From NCBI GenBank assembly GCA_001630475.1, contig KV419401.1, forward strand, positions 434,001 through 498,000: a DNA stretch of 64,000 nucleotides, written 5' to 3'. The translations under genes were made by a program, and so were the position numbers. Below, one piece after another: positions 1 to 12,355 of this stretch. Source of the stretch: Sistotremastrum niveocremeum HHB9708 (lineage: Eukaryota > Basidiomycota > Agaricomycetes > Sistotremastrales > Sistotremastraceae). The stretch's first letter is position 1. Every line of letters starts with the position of its first letter. The notes beneath the pieces are model-generated. The model was not told the DNA's origin, searched no databases, and was given only the letters and a program-made list of their open reading frames with translations.

Positions 1-2247
1 GTGACTGGAAGAATTCGGGTCGGATCCGCATCTCGAAGGGTGCGTTCCCTCAAAAGACGCAGGATTGCTGAAAGGCGTGATCGTTGATGGGGGAAGCGGA
101 ATGAGGTCGTGACGAGCATGGCGAGCCAAGATGGCTCTGGCCAGATCTTCGGTCGCAGGGCTTGTCGGTAGAAAAATCAATGTATAGTCCTCTCTGCGAG
201 GCTCCAGAGCAATGCAAAGTTCCAGAAAGTTGAAAATTGCCGCCGGATTGGAGAAAGTAGAGAGGTCCGACTGATCGACGTAAGGGACCACTGCATCAGA
301 AATCGACTCCCATCCGTGCCAAGTGGGGTTTTGAGCGATATGAGCGATCAAGGGCGAGAAATCGACCCCAACAACGAGCGCTGAAGGGTCTTTGAATAGA
401 TATCTCAGAACATAAGGGATTATCTGGTGGTTGACATCTGCTCCGTTTTGAAAGAGCTCGTTCACACCGACAAGAATTCCGGTTTCATGACCTTTCATGA
501 CAAACTCCACCGATCGACAATCCAAAAATGCCGTGGGACGGCTACGGAGGAGAGATCTCACGAATGAGACAGGTTCGACATGTGAGAGGATTCGCGAGAC
601 TTCGTCGTTCCCAACGAAAGCGAGCCTATCGCAGTATTGAACAGCTTCAGTAAATAAATGAGATCTTTCCCCTATTTGTGCGTCTTGATCGTACGTGCAT
701 ACGATTTTAGCAATACAGGGTGCAAGCGGTAGAGTCCCAACTTCCATAAGATCGTAGTTATACGGATGGCAGGATATGATGGTAGCATAGGCAGGGAGGT
801 CATCGGGACAAGAGTAGTGCTTCGCGATAAAGGTACTGAAGTGGTCGACCTGCAACTTAGGAGCTGTATCCTCAGTTGAATACCAAGGATGTTTTTCGAT
901 GAACCGAGCAAGGCGATATATCTGGGATTTGACAGTCTCTCGAACACGAACGGATGTGTCTGACGCCATCAATCGAGTGTATGCTCGCTCCAAAAGCTCG
1001 GTTGAGCTCTCCCCGTATTGCAGCCATGCAGAGTATGAGAACGACTGGACCGCCCGGTCCAACAGTTTTGGATCGTTGGCTTCGGAGATTAGCTGCATAT
1101 ACGTATTGAAGAGATGCTTTCCGTTGTGACATTGGACGTGCACTCTCCAATCCCACAACCATCGCCGATTCACGAAGCCTATGATCTTGACAATGAATTT
1201 GCTCAAGAGGCCTTCGAATGGCGAACTCTCGAACCGAACCGCGTGGATTGAAGATGCGAGGATCGTGCCGACGATCACAGCTGAGAGTACTATGCCGAAA
1301 CTCCATGCCACTTGCAGAGCTACGGCATCTTCATCAAACGAAGTGGCGAGGTTTCGGAGTTGATAGAGGAGACCTGTGATGAAGAGAGCGATGGAAAGGA
1401 GAAGCGACCAGTAGAGGAATCCTATGAGAGGCTTGATCCATACGTTTGCTAGTCTCTTCCGTTGTTCGTGTCGCATTGTCCTTTCTCGATGTGTTTCGCC
1501 GGCTGGGCGGCTCAAGAGTTTGCCAACCCACTGACGACCAAGTACACAGAGGACCGCATTGCACATCTGATTCGGTATAAGCGCAGTCTTTCAATGATGT
1601 TTAGACAACCAACTCACAGCTGTCATGAGCGACATATAATACAGCGCGCAGACATTCTGGTCAGATGACGGTGGCAGCGGGCCCCGTGAATCAGCTGTCG
1701 TCGAGTTGCTCATAGCATTCGACGAGCTCGTCGGAGACAGCGCCTGGGTAGCAGGGACGAGGAAGGCCGTCAAAACTGTCAAGAAGATGGCAATCTATGA
1801 AATGTCACCATCTTCAATCCAATATCGAGTGTTCAGTCACTCACGAATACCAAGGACACGTCCATCAACCCTTTCCACTCATCAGCTTTCTCCTTCATGG
1901 TAGCTGTTGCGATTTCATACACTCCACTCCACATCTGTTCGCTCCAGACTGGATTTTCCTCCTCATCGTACGGCTGGTCGTCTGCACAGTCGTATCGTCA
2001 AGACGTCCATCAAAACCCCGGCTGGAGCAAATAGGGTTTGCCTACCTTTGACTGCATCCTTCACCAACATATCCAGTTTACTTCCATGATCCATCAATGT
2101 TTTCTTTTGCTCTTCCATGGTGGCATTTTGTTGCTCGATCAACGTTAGCAAGCGGTTGAACACAGGTGTGTCGAAAGGATCTTTGACGCAAGTCTGTTCT
2201 TGAGAGATTGACCCAGCTGAGGGTCCTGGCTGGGATAGCACGCTCAT
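1..2247 (-). CDS. DUF6535 domain membrane protein, copy 1 (3' end cut by window)
   Basis: I read it as complement(join(<1..1566,1618..1794,1845..1981,2046..2247)). About 694 residues are visible and the frame is still open at base 1, so the C-terminus lies outside. The N-terminal exon encodes a helical segment resembling a coiled coil (SKLDMLVKDAV). Exon 2 carries the family signature EQMWSGVYEIAT and KGLMDVSLVF. Exons 3-4 hold hydrophobic segments around AIFLTVLTAFLVPA, VCALYYMSLM, FLYWSLLLSIALFITGLLYQL-like sequence and FGIVLSAVIVGTIL, followed by a long soluble helical region. Every exon boundary and phase matches copies 2 and 3 in this window. DUF6535 proteins are abundant in Agaricomycetes and have no established function. 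The start is the ATG opening MSVLSQPG. Confidence 0.85.
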
Positions 2248-2536
2248 ATTGGACTATAGACAGGACGTTCGCCTTTGTCGTTGACTCGCGACGGATTAGC
2301 TGACGGCGAGAGTTGCCAGAGAAGGTGGCCCAACTCGCTGCAAGTTAGCGCTCAGCGCTCGACCCTGCATAGCCACCGTGGTACATTCAGTTGACCATAC
2401 GGTTTAACAAGGAATTGGAAGCATAGGAAGCATAGAATTATTGTCAGTGGCAGCGGTGAAGAAAATAGAGTTTCTTTGTCTGGTGACAATGTACTAGCAG
2501 CATGGCAAGTTCCGAGTCAACTCTAACACGTCCATA

Positions 2537-4229
2537 TCAAACATCGACTTGAACCCAGAACGCCGAAAGATTTCCCCACTCCTTGATATCAGCGAAAGGA
2601 GGTTCTACGGCTCCTTCAGGCACGTTTGAAGGAGGCCTTTGACCCTTGGCGTGTCGAACAACAATCTCCACTCTCTGATCTGCGATCATACTGGAGCCGG
2701 ATTGGGGCACCCACCCAGCTGCTTTGAATTGAAGGATGAATACATGATACTACGCGCAAAAGATCAGCTTCATGATCCGAGTGGTGCAAAGAGAAATTTA
2801 TAGACGCACCCGAATGACAAGGTGCCAAAAAGTCGTACTTGGCGTCTGGTCCGGCTTAATCTTGATCTCCCCCTCAAATACCCTTCTATTATCATCCTGC
2901 GGGCCCGTCGCTTCTCTCGTAGTAGGATGCCAAAATACAGCCATCGATTGACATTGTGCCATTGTTTGGGGACCCATTGCCATATCTGTCTTTTTACGAG
3001 CTTCAAAGCCTGCGTTGACGATGCGTGTGAGAGTGATCTGGATGGATTCGGGGTTTGCGACGAGGTCTAGAGCTTGTTTGGATGGGGATTCGAGGATGAG
3101 GTAGACTGGGATTTGAGTTCCTCGTGAATAAACGAGCTGGATGAATATGAGTGAACATGAAACTCGATCGTGATGCCAGACGTACAGGTTTTGCAATTGA
3201 CAGCTGAGAGAACATCGATCAGCGTCGGTAGAATTGGGGTACCAAGTAAACTCACTGTCGCAGTTACTTCAGCATCCTCGGTGTGGAATAGTTTGCCAGG
3301 GATTTTAGCAGGTGCGAGAGTGAACCATCCGTCTGGATCTGCATCAGGTCCAGGAGGCTTCGTTCCTTCGGAGTAAGCGATGCGACGTAAAGGAGATGGC
3401 TCAGGCGGCTGTTGAGCAGGAATGACTCCAAAATTCTTGCTGATCCTGGATCAGAATGAGCTACTGCTATCATGAAATCGCTCAAACGAAGATGAGTTAC
3501 GCTGCGATGTTACGAAACAGTCCGTACGAAAGGTTGGCTGTCAGAGTGTAATTGAGTGATATTTCTGCTCTTCGTTCTACGAAGTGAGACGGGACGGGGA
3601 AGGTCTCGGTGATATTGGGAGCAGTGAGGACGTCGACGGTCAAAGGGAGCTTGATGCGGAAGGGAAAGCTGTATTGGCCTTTCCATTTGCCCTTAGCTTT
3701 CTCGCCGCTTGTATTAGTTGGAGGTACACCGTCTTTCTTGTTCCATAGGACCTGGGATTGATCGAGGAAAGGACTGTCGGATGTGAAGGCATTTTCGGAG
3801 TCTTTCCAGACCCTGTTCTGAGGATTGATAACGTCTCCAAGGACCTATACAGTATTGTTGGTCAAGACGAAGTTTGGAATGGGTAAAATGCTGGCGACTC
3901 ACCCGAATAGATACAGAATGAAATGTAGTACTGTCTTTCAGATCAAGTTCAATAGATCCTACGATATCGTCTCCGGCACTGAAGATAGGCAAGCTGGTCA
4001 AAGATCTGGCAAGACTCTTCACTTTGAGCTTCGCCCATGGCCTTCCCGTCTTCTCGTCGCGAAGATCAAAGACGTGTTCGTTCAGTTGTATAGCAGACGT
4101 AGATGGAGTAGCTTGGTCCGGAGAAGTTTCTGCGTGCTGATTGTATGCAGGCAGGGAGTCGTGATGATCATCAGAGTCGTTGCGATTGACAGGGGCTGAA
4201 TACGCTTGCTCCTGCTCGAGCTTTCCCAT
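2537..4229 (-). CDS. arrestin-like (alpha-arrestin fold) protein
   Basis: Complement(join(2537..2750,2810..3136,3186..3203,3256..3445,3501..3844,3903..4229)) is my reading, about 472 residues; the last junction may be off by one base. The N-terminal half gives arrestin N-like strands (DDIVGSIELDL, FPFRIKLPLTVDV). The middle has the segment seen in basidiomycete arrestin-like proteins: PPEPSPLRRIAYSEG, then GPDADPDGW. The C-terminal half runs through LSIAKP, LVYSRGTQIPVYLILES, then VEIVVRH near the end. In known alpha-arrestins these proteins act as adaptors that recruit Rsp5-type ubiquitin ligases to membrane transporters. I saw no clear PPxY motif, so that role is only inferred. One exon is just 18 nt and encodes LSIAKP; without it the frame and the family motif are lost. 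It is divergent from MFS transporter 1. Confidence 0.8.
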
Positions 4230-4752
4230 TTCTCAGATTGTTATTGAGAGGATGTCGACAGAAATGATTTTCGATAAGGATCGTATTCAAAGCCGTTCCA
4301 ACAGGCCTTATACAATAAGTCAGGACTCCGAGTCGAAAGATAGCATGCGTTCGTTGACTGCGGTCTGACCTTTCCGAAGCATTACTGGGCTCATCTTCTG
4401 ATCCTGGAATCATGCTGCTCTATCCAAACTTTCGGAGACCGCGTTCGTCCGTCGTCTTCCCACATGTGCAGCGGTAGCGTCGATATCGACGTTCGTCATA
4501 GGCAACAAGGAGAGAATATTCCGCAGTCTCTCAAGCGCTTACTCGGCACCGGTTATGATCTCGGACCGGTGAGCTTGTTTTCGGAATTTATGTCCGAGCT
4601 TTTGCTGACAAAGATGATGTGCTTGTCCACTGCAGAGCGCAAAAGCCATGGATGTTCTTGTCCTTCTCATGCAGCGGAACCCCGTTCTCGGACTAAATTT
4701 GAATTGCGAGTCGTTATAAAGAGAGCTTTTGTAATGCCGGAGGTCGTTCATC
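4230..4752. other. divergent intergenic region, arrestin-like / MFS 1
   Basis: About 520 bases lie between two divergent ATGs. Only short shadow frames are present. It should hold both promoters, but I see no convincing TATA box or repeat. Confidence 0.4.
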
Positions 4753-6746
4753 ATGTCTAATTCCCTCCAGTCGCCCGATCCGGAAAAGGTTCGTTTCAAT
4801 GTCTTGGTAGCAGCTTCATTGGCTTATAGAACGTCCAGGCTTTTCGAGGAGATGATGGAACATTTAAAGGAGCTCCTTCCAACGACCATAATGTAGTTGG
4901 GCCATCTGCTCTCGAATGGGATTCGCCTGCGGATCCCGACAATCCTAAAAACTGGAAAATGCGACAGAGAGTGCCTATTGCTGGAGTCATCATAGTCATC
5001 GGATTTCTCGCGTGAGCTACTCTCATCATCATATAATCAGATCAGTGTTCTGAAATAACCCCATCAATAAGTGGATTCATATCCTCAGCATCCGTCCCCG
5101 GAACACCAGGCACCCAAGCCGAATTCCACGTCCAGAATAAAATCATCGCGACGCTCCCTACATCTCTGTATGTGGTATGTATGCTCGAGTATTCTCCTGA
5201 GACATCGGCCTGACGTCTTCAGCTGGGTTTCGGTCTTGGTCCTTATGTTCTCGCTCCACTTTCTGAGCTTTATGGACGTAAAATTGTCTATCAAGCTACC
5301 ATATCATCATTCACGCTCATCCAAATTGGATGTGCACTTTCCCCTTCGTTCGTTCCCCACATCTCATACCTCGATCTCGATTAATATCAGAGCAGGTTGC
5401 CCACTCTGATAATCCTCCGTCTGATAGCAGGATGCTTCGGATCCATCGCACCTTCGCTAGGACCGGCATCGATGTCTGATCTATTCGCCGCGCACGAGAG
5501 AGGAATATCAAACTCGTTACTCAGTATTGGAGTCCTGACTGGTCCTCCGATGGGAACAGTCATAGGCTCATTCGTGGTTTCGGCCAAACCATGGCCTTGG
5601 ATATATTGGCTTACAACAGCATTGTATGCTACCTTCTCTGCGTTTTCCTATTTTAACTGACGTTCAACTAGTTCTGGGATCGTTTTGATAGCAAACGTAC
5701 TCTTCTTCAAGGAGACATATGAACCTTTCATATTACGCCGACGTCTCCGAAAGCGTTCTCAACATACGAATCTATCTTCATCCGTCCCTGGTATCCAAGA
5801 TGTGACAACGTTATTTCTCCGAGCCATCACACGCCCTTTGAGATTCATGTATACCAGTCCAATCGTCATGATTCTCGGCGCGTTCCAAGCCGTAAGACGA
5901 CCATTGCAATATTTTATTGCTCGCCAGCTGACGCTTCGTATACAGTACTCTTTCGCAATGCTCTACCTCATCTTGGTATCTCTTCCCCTCTTATTCGGCT
6001 CCGATCATCAGGTCTCCAAATCGAACAACCTCTTCACATACAACTTTACACCCATCCAAGAAGGTTTATCCTACTTGGGTCTCGTCATAGGATTTATCCT
6101 TGGCGGTACATTTCAAATGCGAGCACAGACATTCATATATAGAACTCTAACGGAGAAAAATGGAGTCGGAAGGCCTGAATATCGTTTATTACCCATGACC
6201 GTATGACACCTTTATTCTGATTCGCCGCACCATACTGATTTGATTTGGTTGTTGTTTTGAAGATCAGTGCAGTATTCTTTCCCATCGGATTGCTTTGGTA
6301 CGGTTGGTCGGCCGAAGCGCATCGTCATTGGATTCTTCCCGAGATCGGACTCGTCATATTCGCCTTCGGCGTCTTCCTCAACTTCGTCAGTCCTTTCTCA
6401 TGGTCTACATTGAAATATCGAAAGCTGACGGTGGATGTAGCAATCCGTTCAATTATACGTCGCCGAGGCATTCATTCCATTCTCCGCTAGCGCTCTAGCT
6501 GCAATAACTTTATTGCGCTGTATAGCTGGCGCTGCGTTCCCTCTTTTCGGCCAAGCTATGTTCATCAAATTAGGGTGAGCTACTTCCCCATTGAGTCTTC
6601 ATTTTAGAGCATAATTAATTCCGCGATACAGGTACGGCTGGGCGAGCACGGTGCTTGCGATGTTATTCATCCCCGCCGTTCCTGTTCCTTGGGTTCTCTA
6701 CAGAGTGGGAGAACGCCTCAGAAATAGGTTCCCTTTCAAACCATGA
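4753..6746 (+). CDS. MFS transporter 1 (DHA1, drug:H+ antiporter type)
   Basis: Ten exons: join(4753..4788,4830..5011,5072..5174,5223..5347,5396..5623,5672..5891,5946..6200,6263..6385,6441..6574,6632..6746), 506 residues with all phases consistent. After a soluble N-terminus (DPDNPKNW, typical of fungal DHA1 proteins) come transmembrane segments with the family marks PLSELYGRKIVYQ (loop 2-3), LRLIAGCFGSIAPSLGPASM (TM4), ERG and GVLTGPPMGTVIG (motif C, antiporters) and FKETYEPFILRRR (start of the central loop). The second half contains SYLGLVIGFILGG and PEYRL. Such carriers in the plasma membrane export xenobiotics, polyamines or secondary metabolites; the substrate cannot be read here. The closest relative in the window is MFS 2 at 19184, which lacks three introns found here, including the one after the 36-nt first exon. 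Confidence 0.88.
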
Positions 6747-7423
6747 CCGTGACCGTGCGATCTACTTGGGCCACCGCCGCGTTGCATTCTTTCTTTGGCA
6801 AGTCATGAGTGAGGCGGGATCAAGTGACTCGGTGACTGGTATTGAAGGCGGTGTCCTTGACGTATTTACGTCACGAGGGTGCATGCTGATGATGGAGGGC
6901 CCATTGTTGTTGCATTCAGGGAGCAACTGAGGGGCGACGGGAGAATCAGAACGTTGAATGGAACTTGATCTTCTCAAGAAGGTCCGACCGGTGACCAGCA
7001 CCAGTGACTGGCTCATCGTCAAACGAGAAAATAACGCGACAGAGCGAAAGTCAGCAATATTCGCCAATGGACGTTGAGTAGGTCATTAACACGAGCAGTT
7101 GGGCGGAGGAAGATGGATTAGAACAGGCGGTAGTTCCAGATGGGAGCAAATGAGGGCAGTGTATGCCGCAAACGTTCGAAATTGCGATCGAGTCGAATCG
7201 CTAAATGAGCTCGGAGAAGCCTTTTTAGGGAATCCCGAAAGGCCGAATAGCCGAGACTAGGCTCACGTGCGAGAACGAGGGGAGCACGCAAAGTTGCTCT
7301 CATTTGCCAGTGTGCATCGACTGCGTTTGTCGCTACCGCGATTCATTTCAATCGACTCAACCTAAAGATGCGCGCATTCTTGTAACTCTGTTCCCTCCCA
7401 TCACCACCTCTTTAGCAGTTCCA
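6747..7423. other. intergenic region
   Basis: Between MFS 1 and the membrane protein gene I see only short unsupported frames. It must contain the MFS 3' end and the next promoter. Confidence 0.35.
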
Positions 7424-8937
7424 ATGGCTGCGAGACTCGTTCAGGTTGTCGCTGCTGTGTCTGCGCTTGGACCCGAACGATGGCGTCGGAATAATTATGG
7501 ACCTGGATTGCCAGTGACGACTTCAACTACAACGGGAACAGCAGGGTCAGCGGCACCGACGGATAGTACGGCATTGTATACAACTCGGAGTGCTGGCCAT
7601 GCGTATGATGATCGTGACGGAAGTAATTCAAGGCATTACGACTACGGAGCTACCAATGCTACAAATCACGATACAGAGCGGAGGCGGAGTGCCTCGAGAG
7701 ATCCACTGCTCACGATTGAAGAGGACGCAGAAAGCATATGTTCGAGTCTCCAGGATAAAGATGATCCGCCCCGTACGTCTCCTCTCCTATCTTGTTATTT
7801 TATTTCTCCTGAATAAACCATTGTAACTGACCGATGGCACACAGAATCGTATAATTCTATGATCCTCAAGTATTCATTTGTACCATTATCATCACTCGCT
7901 GTATTCGTCGCTCTCGTCCTCATCTTCACACTCGCTCTCCGCGGTCCATCTGGCTCAAAACTCTGCTTCACAACTATCCTTCTTTGCATCTTCTCATCAA
8001 TAGCAGCATGGACAACAGCCCACACACTCCGCCTTCCAATATACACACTCGCCTCGTACCTCTCCTTCCGCCGCGGCAGCGCAGCAATAATCCTAATTTC
8101 AAGCACATTCATCCAAGTCCTTCTCGCAGAATCATTGCGAGTTGGACTCTTCATCATTCTCCAACTCCATCTTTCTTCTGAAAAGGCTACTCCGAGTCCC
8201 CTGGAGGATGCCTTCGCAAGAAGTTGTTGGATTGCGCTCGGATGGGCGATCGCGGAGGTTACTGTGGGGGTTGTTCAGGGGTATCAGCAGCTCTTTCTGT
8301 ATCAGGAAGAGAATGGTGACGAGAGGACTGTTCTCGTTGGATTGGAAGAGTCTGGGGCTGTATACTTCAGTGAAGAGCATGAGCACCAGGTCGGGAGTCC
8401 TGTGGTGCTCACGAACCAAGAGGGCCATGGTTCGAGAAGAAGCAGTCCGGCGGGGTCTATGTCTCTTCCGGAGTATATCCACGAAGAGCTCGACCATCTC
8501 ATGGCGTTGAAACAACGTGCTGAATTGGAAGAAGTATACGGGTCCCCCATAACGGCATGTCCTCTCTCCTCTCTCCTAATTTTAACGGCCTAACAAAGCT
8601 TCAGGATATCCCCGTCTTCATATCGTGCCTCCAAAGAATCGACTCCATCCTCCTCTCTCTTGGACTCACCCTCCTCCTTTCCGCTTCCTACACCCTTCAT
8701 CCATTCCTACACGACCATCCATCCCACCCACACGAACACCCCCTCCATCCACCCTCAAATATCATAAAAATTATTCCGACCTTCGGAGTAGTTGTCCTAC
8801 TTCATACAGTGTTGTCACTGTTGTGGACTCCGGTTGTATTGCCACGGATTGGGATTCATAGTGCGAGTTATATCGCGTTGGTCGGTGCGCTTGGATCGTT
8901 GTGGGCAGGCCTATGGATGTGGGGCATTTTGGAGTGA
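7424..8937 (+). CDS. multi-pass membrane protein of unknown function
   Basis: Three exons: join(7424..7772,7845..8554,8605..8937), 463 residues. I chose the ATG at 7424 because the frame further upstream has no ATG. The N-terminus is low-complexity (Thr/Ser/Gly) and acidic. Membrane segments follow from about residue 135: PLSSLAVFVALVLIFTLAL, FTTILLCIFSSIAAW and SAAIILISSTFIQVLL. After an acidic loop come a third exon beginning DIPVFISCLQRID and further hydrophobic segments (ILLSLGLTLLL, IIPTFGVVVLLHTVLSLLW, SYIALVGALGSLWAGLWMW). I do not recognise the family. The second intron (8555..8604) begins with GC instead of GT; only that donor keeps the frame and joins GSPIT to DIPVF. Confidence 0.75.
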
Positions 8938-9618
8938 TCATCTCTTCAGATTTTAAATCTGAAGTGTATGAAGCAAAAGTCCTTTCGACTTGATGTCGGG
9001 GACAAAAGTATTTTTCTTTTGGTTTTAGTCGCTTTCTCTGATATTTCTGCATGCATTCATCAATCATGGTACCATACGAACTTCATTCTCATCCTTCCGT
9101 CTCTCTGCCCAATGACCGGTCTTCTGTTGCTCTTCAACTGCTGTTGTCTTGTTTGGTTTTGAGTGTACATTTCCTGGAAATACATGACCGGATGTATATT
9201 ATTCCCTTGATGCAGAAAGGTACGATTAGTCAGCATTTGATTTAGAGTTTACGACGATCCCGGTCCGAGATGTGTAGCCGGAGCCGGAAAAAGTGGCGCC
9301 GCGACGACCCTGCTTCCCGGCCAGGGCAAAGGAAATGAAAAAGATTGACTTGTTGACGTTGACAGGGAAGTACAGGGATCGACTCAGTTTCGTACCGTCG
9401 TTTGCGTACAACGCATCCACAAGTAAATGGCCGGATTGGAAGCATTGGGGAAGCTAAGACTAGTTTGGATGAAAGACCAGGAACGACGTGTGGACTATTG
9501 GAGCCTCGATTCGATTACATACGACCAAGGAAGAATCTAATTTTCCGCTCGTTTCTTTTTTCTTCCACTCCCCACTCGCTATTCACACCCACAGCATCGT
9601 CACTGACATACTCTCGTT
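8938..9618. other. intergenic region
   Basis: About 680 bases without a supportable gene. A T-rich stretch near 8950-9160 probably belongs to the upstream 3' end, and the pyrimidine-rich stretch at 9545-9600 to the promoter of the phosphatase gene. Confidence 0.35.
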
Positions 9619-10489
9619 ATGCCCAGATATCTTACATTGTCTTGCATAAGACATGCCGAGGTGAGCCACTGCACTCGTCGTAAAGTCGTTTGTCTTACTC
9701 GTGCGGCAAACCCGAAAGGCTCAATCAAATGTCCAACACGAATTCAACGTCAATCCTGACCCCCTCACCGACAATGGCCGAAAGCAGGCCTATTCTCTCG
9801 CCCGACGTTGGGCAGACGTCCCCATCGACATCCTCTATTCATCCGACCTCGAACGCGCAAAAGATACCGCATCAATCCTAGCCGACTTCAACACCTCCTC
9901 TCCAAACCACCATGTCCTCTTCGCTCTCGAAGAACAGCGGCACGGGAAAGCAGTCGAACAAGCTCCTTCTCACATGATTCAAAAACTGATTACTGGACGT
10001 TCGAAATGGGATAAGGAGATGTTGCCTGTGAGAACTCATAGGCCGCCGATAGGTGGAGAGAGTCTTGAGGATGTGAGGGAGAGAGCGAAGAGTGTTCTTG
10101 GAGGACTGGTGAGGAAGTATGGATTGGATATGGATGAACCACCTGCGGAATTTGAAGGACGATATCTTAACTCGAGAGAGAGGGCCATTCCGAGTGGCAT
10201 ACCGCACGTCGTCATTGTCAGCCATAATATTTTCTTGAGCGAGTTGCATGAGGTGTTGCAAGATTGGGATACACACCATTGGTCGAACTGTCATTTCAAT
10301 AATACCGCATGGTGCGTTGGATTTATGGTCTCGAATTCCAGAGATCGGTCGAAACTGATCGGTGAAAATGAAGGTGCCGGTATATTATCCGTCTTGAGAC
10401 CTCAGATGGGAAGCGTGTTGCTTCAAAACAGTTATCACCCACACCTACTAAACGGCCGACATGGATATAACTCCACGCCTATTTTATAA
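9619..10489 (+). CDS. histidine phosphatase superfamily (phosphoglycerate mutase-like) protein
   Basis: Two exons, join(9619..9660,9719..10489), 270 residues. The 42-nt first exon encodes MPRYLTLSCIRHAE; RHAE is the catalytic RHG-type motif that carries the phosphohistidine, so the first exon is essential. The body has LTDNGRKQA, ADVPIDILYSSDLERAKDTA (second active-site Arg region), GGESLEDVRERA and a late VVIVSHNIFLSEL with the second catalytic His (SHN in place of the common SHG). Members are mutases or phosphatases on small phosphoesters; the spacing resembles the broad-specificity phosphatase branch rather than glycolytic mutase. Substrate unknown. It converges on the methyltransferase gene, whose stop is only about 170 bases away. 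Confidence 0.88.
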
Positions 10490-10663
10490 TTGATTCATCT
10501 TTCCATTACCCCGGACCGCAACAGCATATTTCCATCACTGGCATCTCTTTCTCGTTCACTGCATATATTCTCCACCTGTGTCGAATTTCCCTCTTCCGCT
10601 TCACAATGAGCCTTACCTTCCCACCGAACTATGATGGCCAGTGCACCATGTCTGAACCTCATT

Positions 10664-12355
10664 TCAAAGCCTCCTCCAAGTAAACATATGACACCCAATA
10701 TATCCCTTCTCAAACCCAGCTTCGGCATACCCAAACAAGTACATCCACTTCCTTAAGAAGACTTCCATAACTGCTGGATCTTCCAAATTTGACGCAGGTT
10801 GATCTTTGATTATTTTCTCGCGATATTGAGGCAAGCGAGTGGCCAGATTGAGAGCCCATGTACGTAAGGTTCGAGGATAATCTATAAGTATATATTCCTC
10901 ATTAAAAATCCTGATAAGACGAGGATATAAGGGAGGAAAACATACGTGCAGAATGATTCTCGACGCATTCAAGTTGGAGTCGGGATTTCGTCGCCTTGGC
11001 TGCAGAAGTGATTAGAATCGTGGGAGATGGGAGGGTCCCGTTAGGCCATATGTATTTCCGACAAAAGTCTTCTGTCCTATATGATACTATCAGTATCAAG
11101 CAGTAAACAAGGCAGAAAAGGGAATCAACATACTGATATACGGTCCAGCGACCTTCGGGACACGTGGAAGTTGTCACTACTGCTGTAGCGTTCTGTGATT
11201 TGAGAGCCCAATCGACGAGCTTGAAATAAGTTTGATAATACTAAAATTCCCAATGTTAGTTCATCGGCGAAACAAAGAGGTGGAAAAGGGCACACTCTCG
11301 GCCCGACATGTTCGATCATCTCGATGCTCACAAAGGCATCGAAAGCCTTCTCAAAGGACCTCGGAAGATCTCGATAGTCACATAAATGAACAGTAATCAA
11401 GTTCTCCAATCCTTCGCTTCGGATACGCTCTTCGGCTAATTTTTTCTGTTCGATCGACAAAGTGATCGTGTCCACCGTACATTTGTAATATTTTGCTGCC
11501 TATGTTCAAAGAAAATATTAGCATGCAATGGTGGAGTAGGGCGAGAGATGAAGTACAGTTATAGCGAGTGCACCCCATCCTGAACCGAATTCTAAAATCC
11601 TATCGCCGGGCTTTACGCGTGCAGCTCTAAGGACGTGATGAAGTTTGCGGTCCTGAGCTGACTCCAGAGAGACTTCGGGTGCATCGGTCTGATCAAGGAG
11701 AAAAGGGTTCAATCCGTCTTCGGGCGTATCCCATAACGCGCATGAATATTGCATTTCTTTGGAAAGGAAGCACTCGAATAGGGCGTTGGAAGTATCATAG
11801 CTTGCTATAGCGTTAAGTCTAGACTTCATTTGGGTCTGACCGATGAGTGCGGATGAGATTGCTGAAAGGGAGGAAATAGCACGAGAAGCAAAGGCAGAGA
11901 GACTCTCAAGACTGGAGCGATTTTCAAGCCAGATCTAGGAACAAGTCAAGTTGAGACCAGTTCAACGGAGAAGAGAAATATTGTCGTCACCTCAAAGGCC
12001 CCTTTCAGATCATCTGTCTTGAGGTCGCCAACAAGATATGCTTCACCGAAACCCAGGTCTCCGCCACTGAGTCGAAGTGTAAGAAAAGCATGGGCCTCTT
12101 GATAAGATCTTACAAGAGAACACGTGTCCAGAATGCGTCGTTGACTACCTCAATTGTCACCTGTGGTTCCGTTTGTTTATCGTTGTTCCCAAACGAATAT
12201 GTTCCTTGGGAGTCAATGATAGTCAAATGACCGATCAGAATGCCTTTTTGGCAGGCTTCTGTGAGTGTGCTGCGGGCTAAAAATGGTGATAGGATGAGAG
12301 ATTTTTGGAAAAACGATGGACAAGATCGAAGTGCATACCGAAGTTTATTAGCCAT
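10664..12355 (-). CDS. cyclopropane-fatty-acyl-phospholipid synthase-like SAM methyltransferase
   Basis: Seven exons: complement(join(10664..10881,10946..11076,11134..11240,11296..11499,11557..11934,11991..12066,12114..12355)), 451 residues. N-terminal signature: IGHLTIIDSQGTYSFG and LGFGEAYLVGD. SAM-binding motif I is ILEFGSGWGALAI (about residues 210-222), followed by CTVDTITLSIEQ and FDAFVSIEMIEHVGPRYYQ. The substrate-side motif QYSCALW and a C-terminal YLFGYAEAGFEKGYIG also fit the family. CFAS-type enzymes transfer the methylene of S-adenosylmethionine onto unsaturated fatty-acyl chains; related fungal enzymes methylate sphingolipids, so the exact lipid substrate is open. The last residues (FTWRRL) follow an uninterrupted frame. 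Confidence 0.88.
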
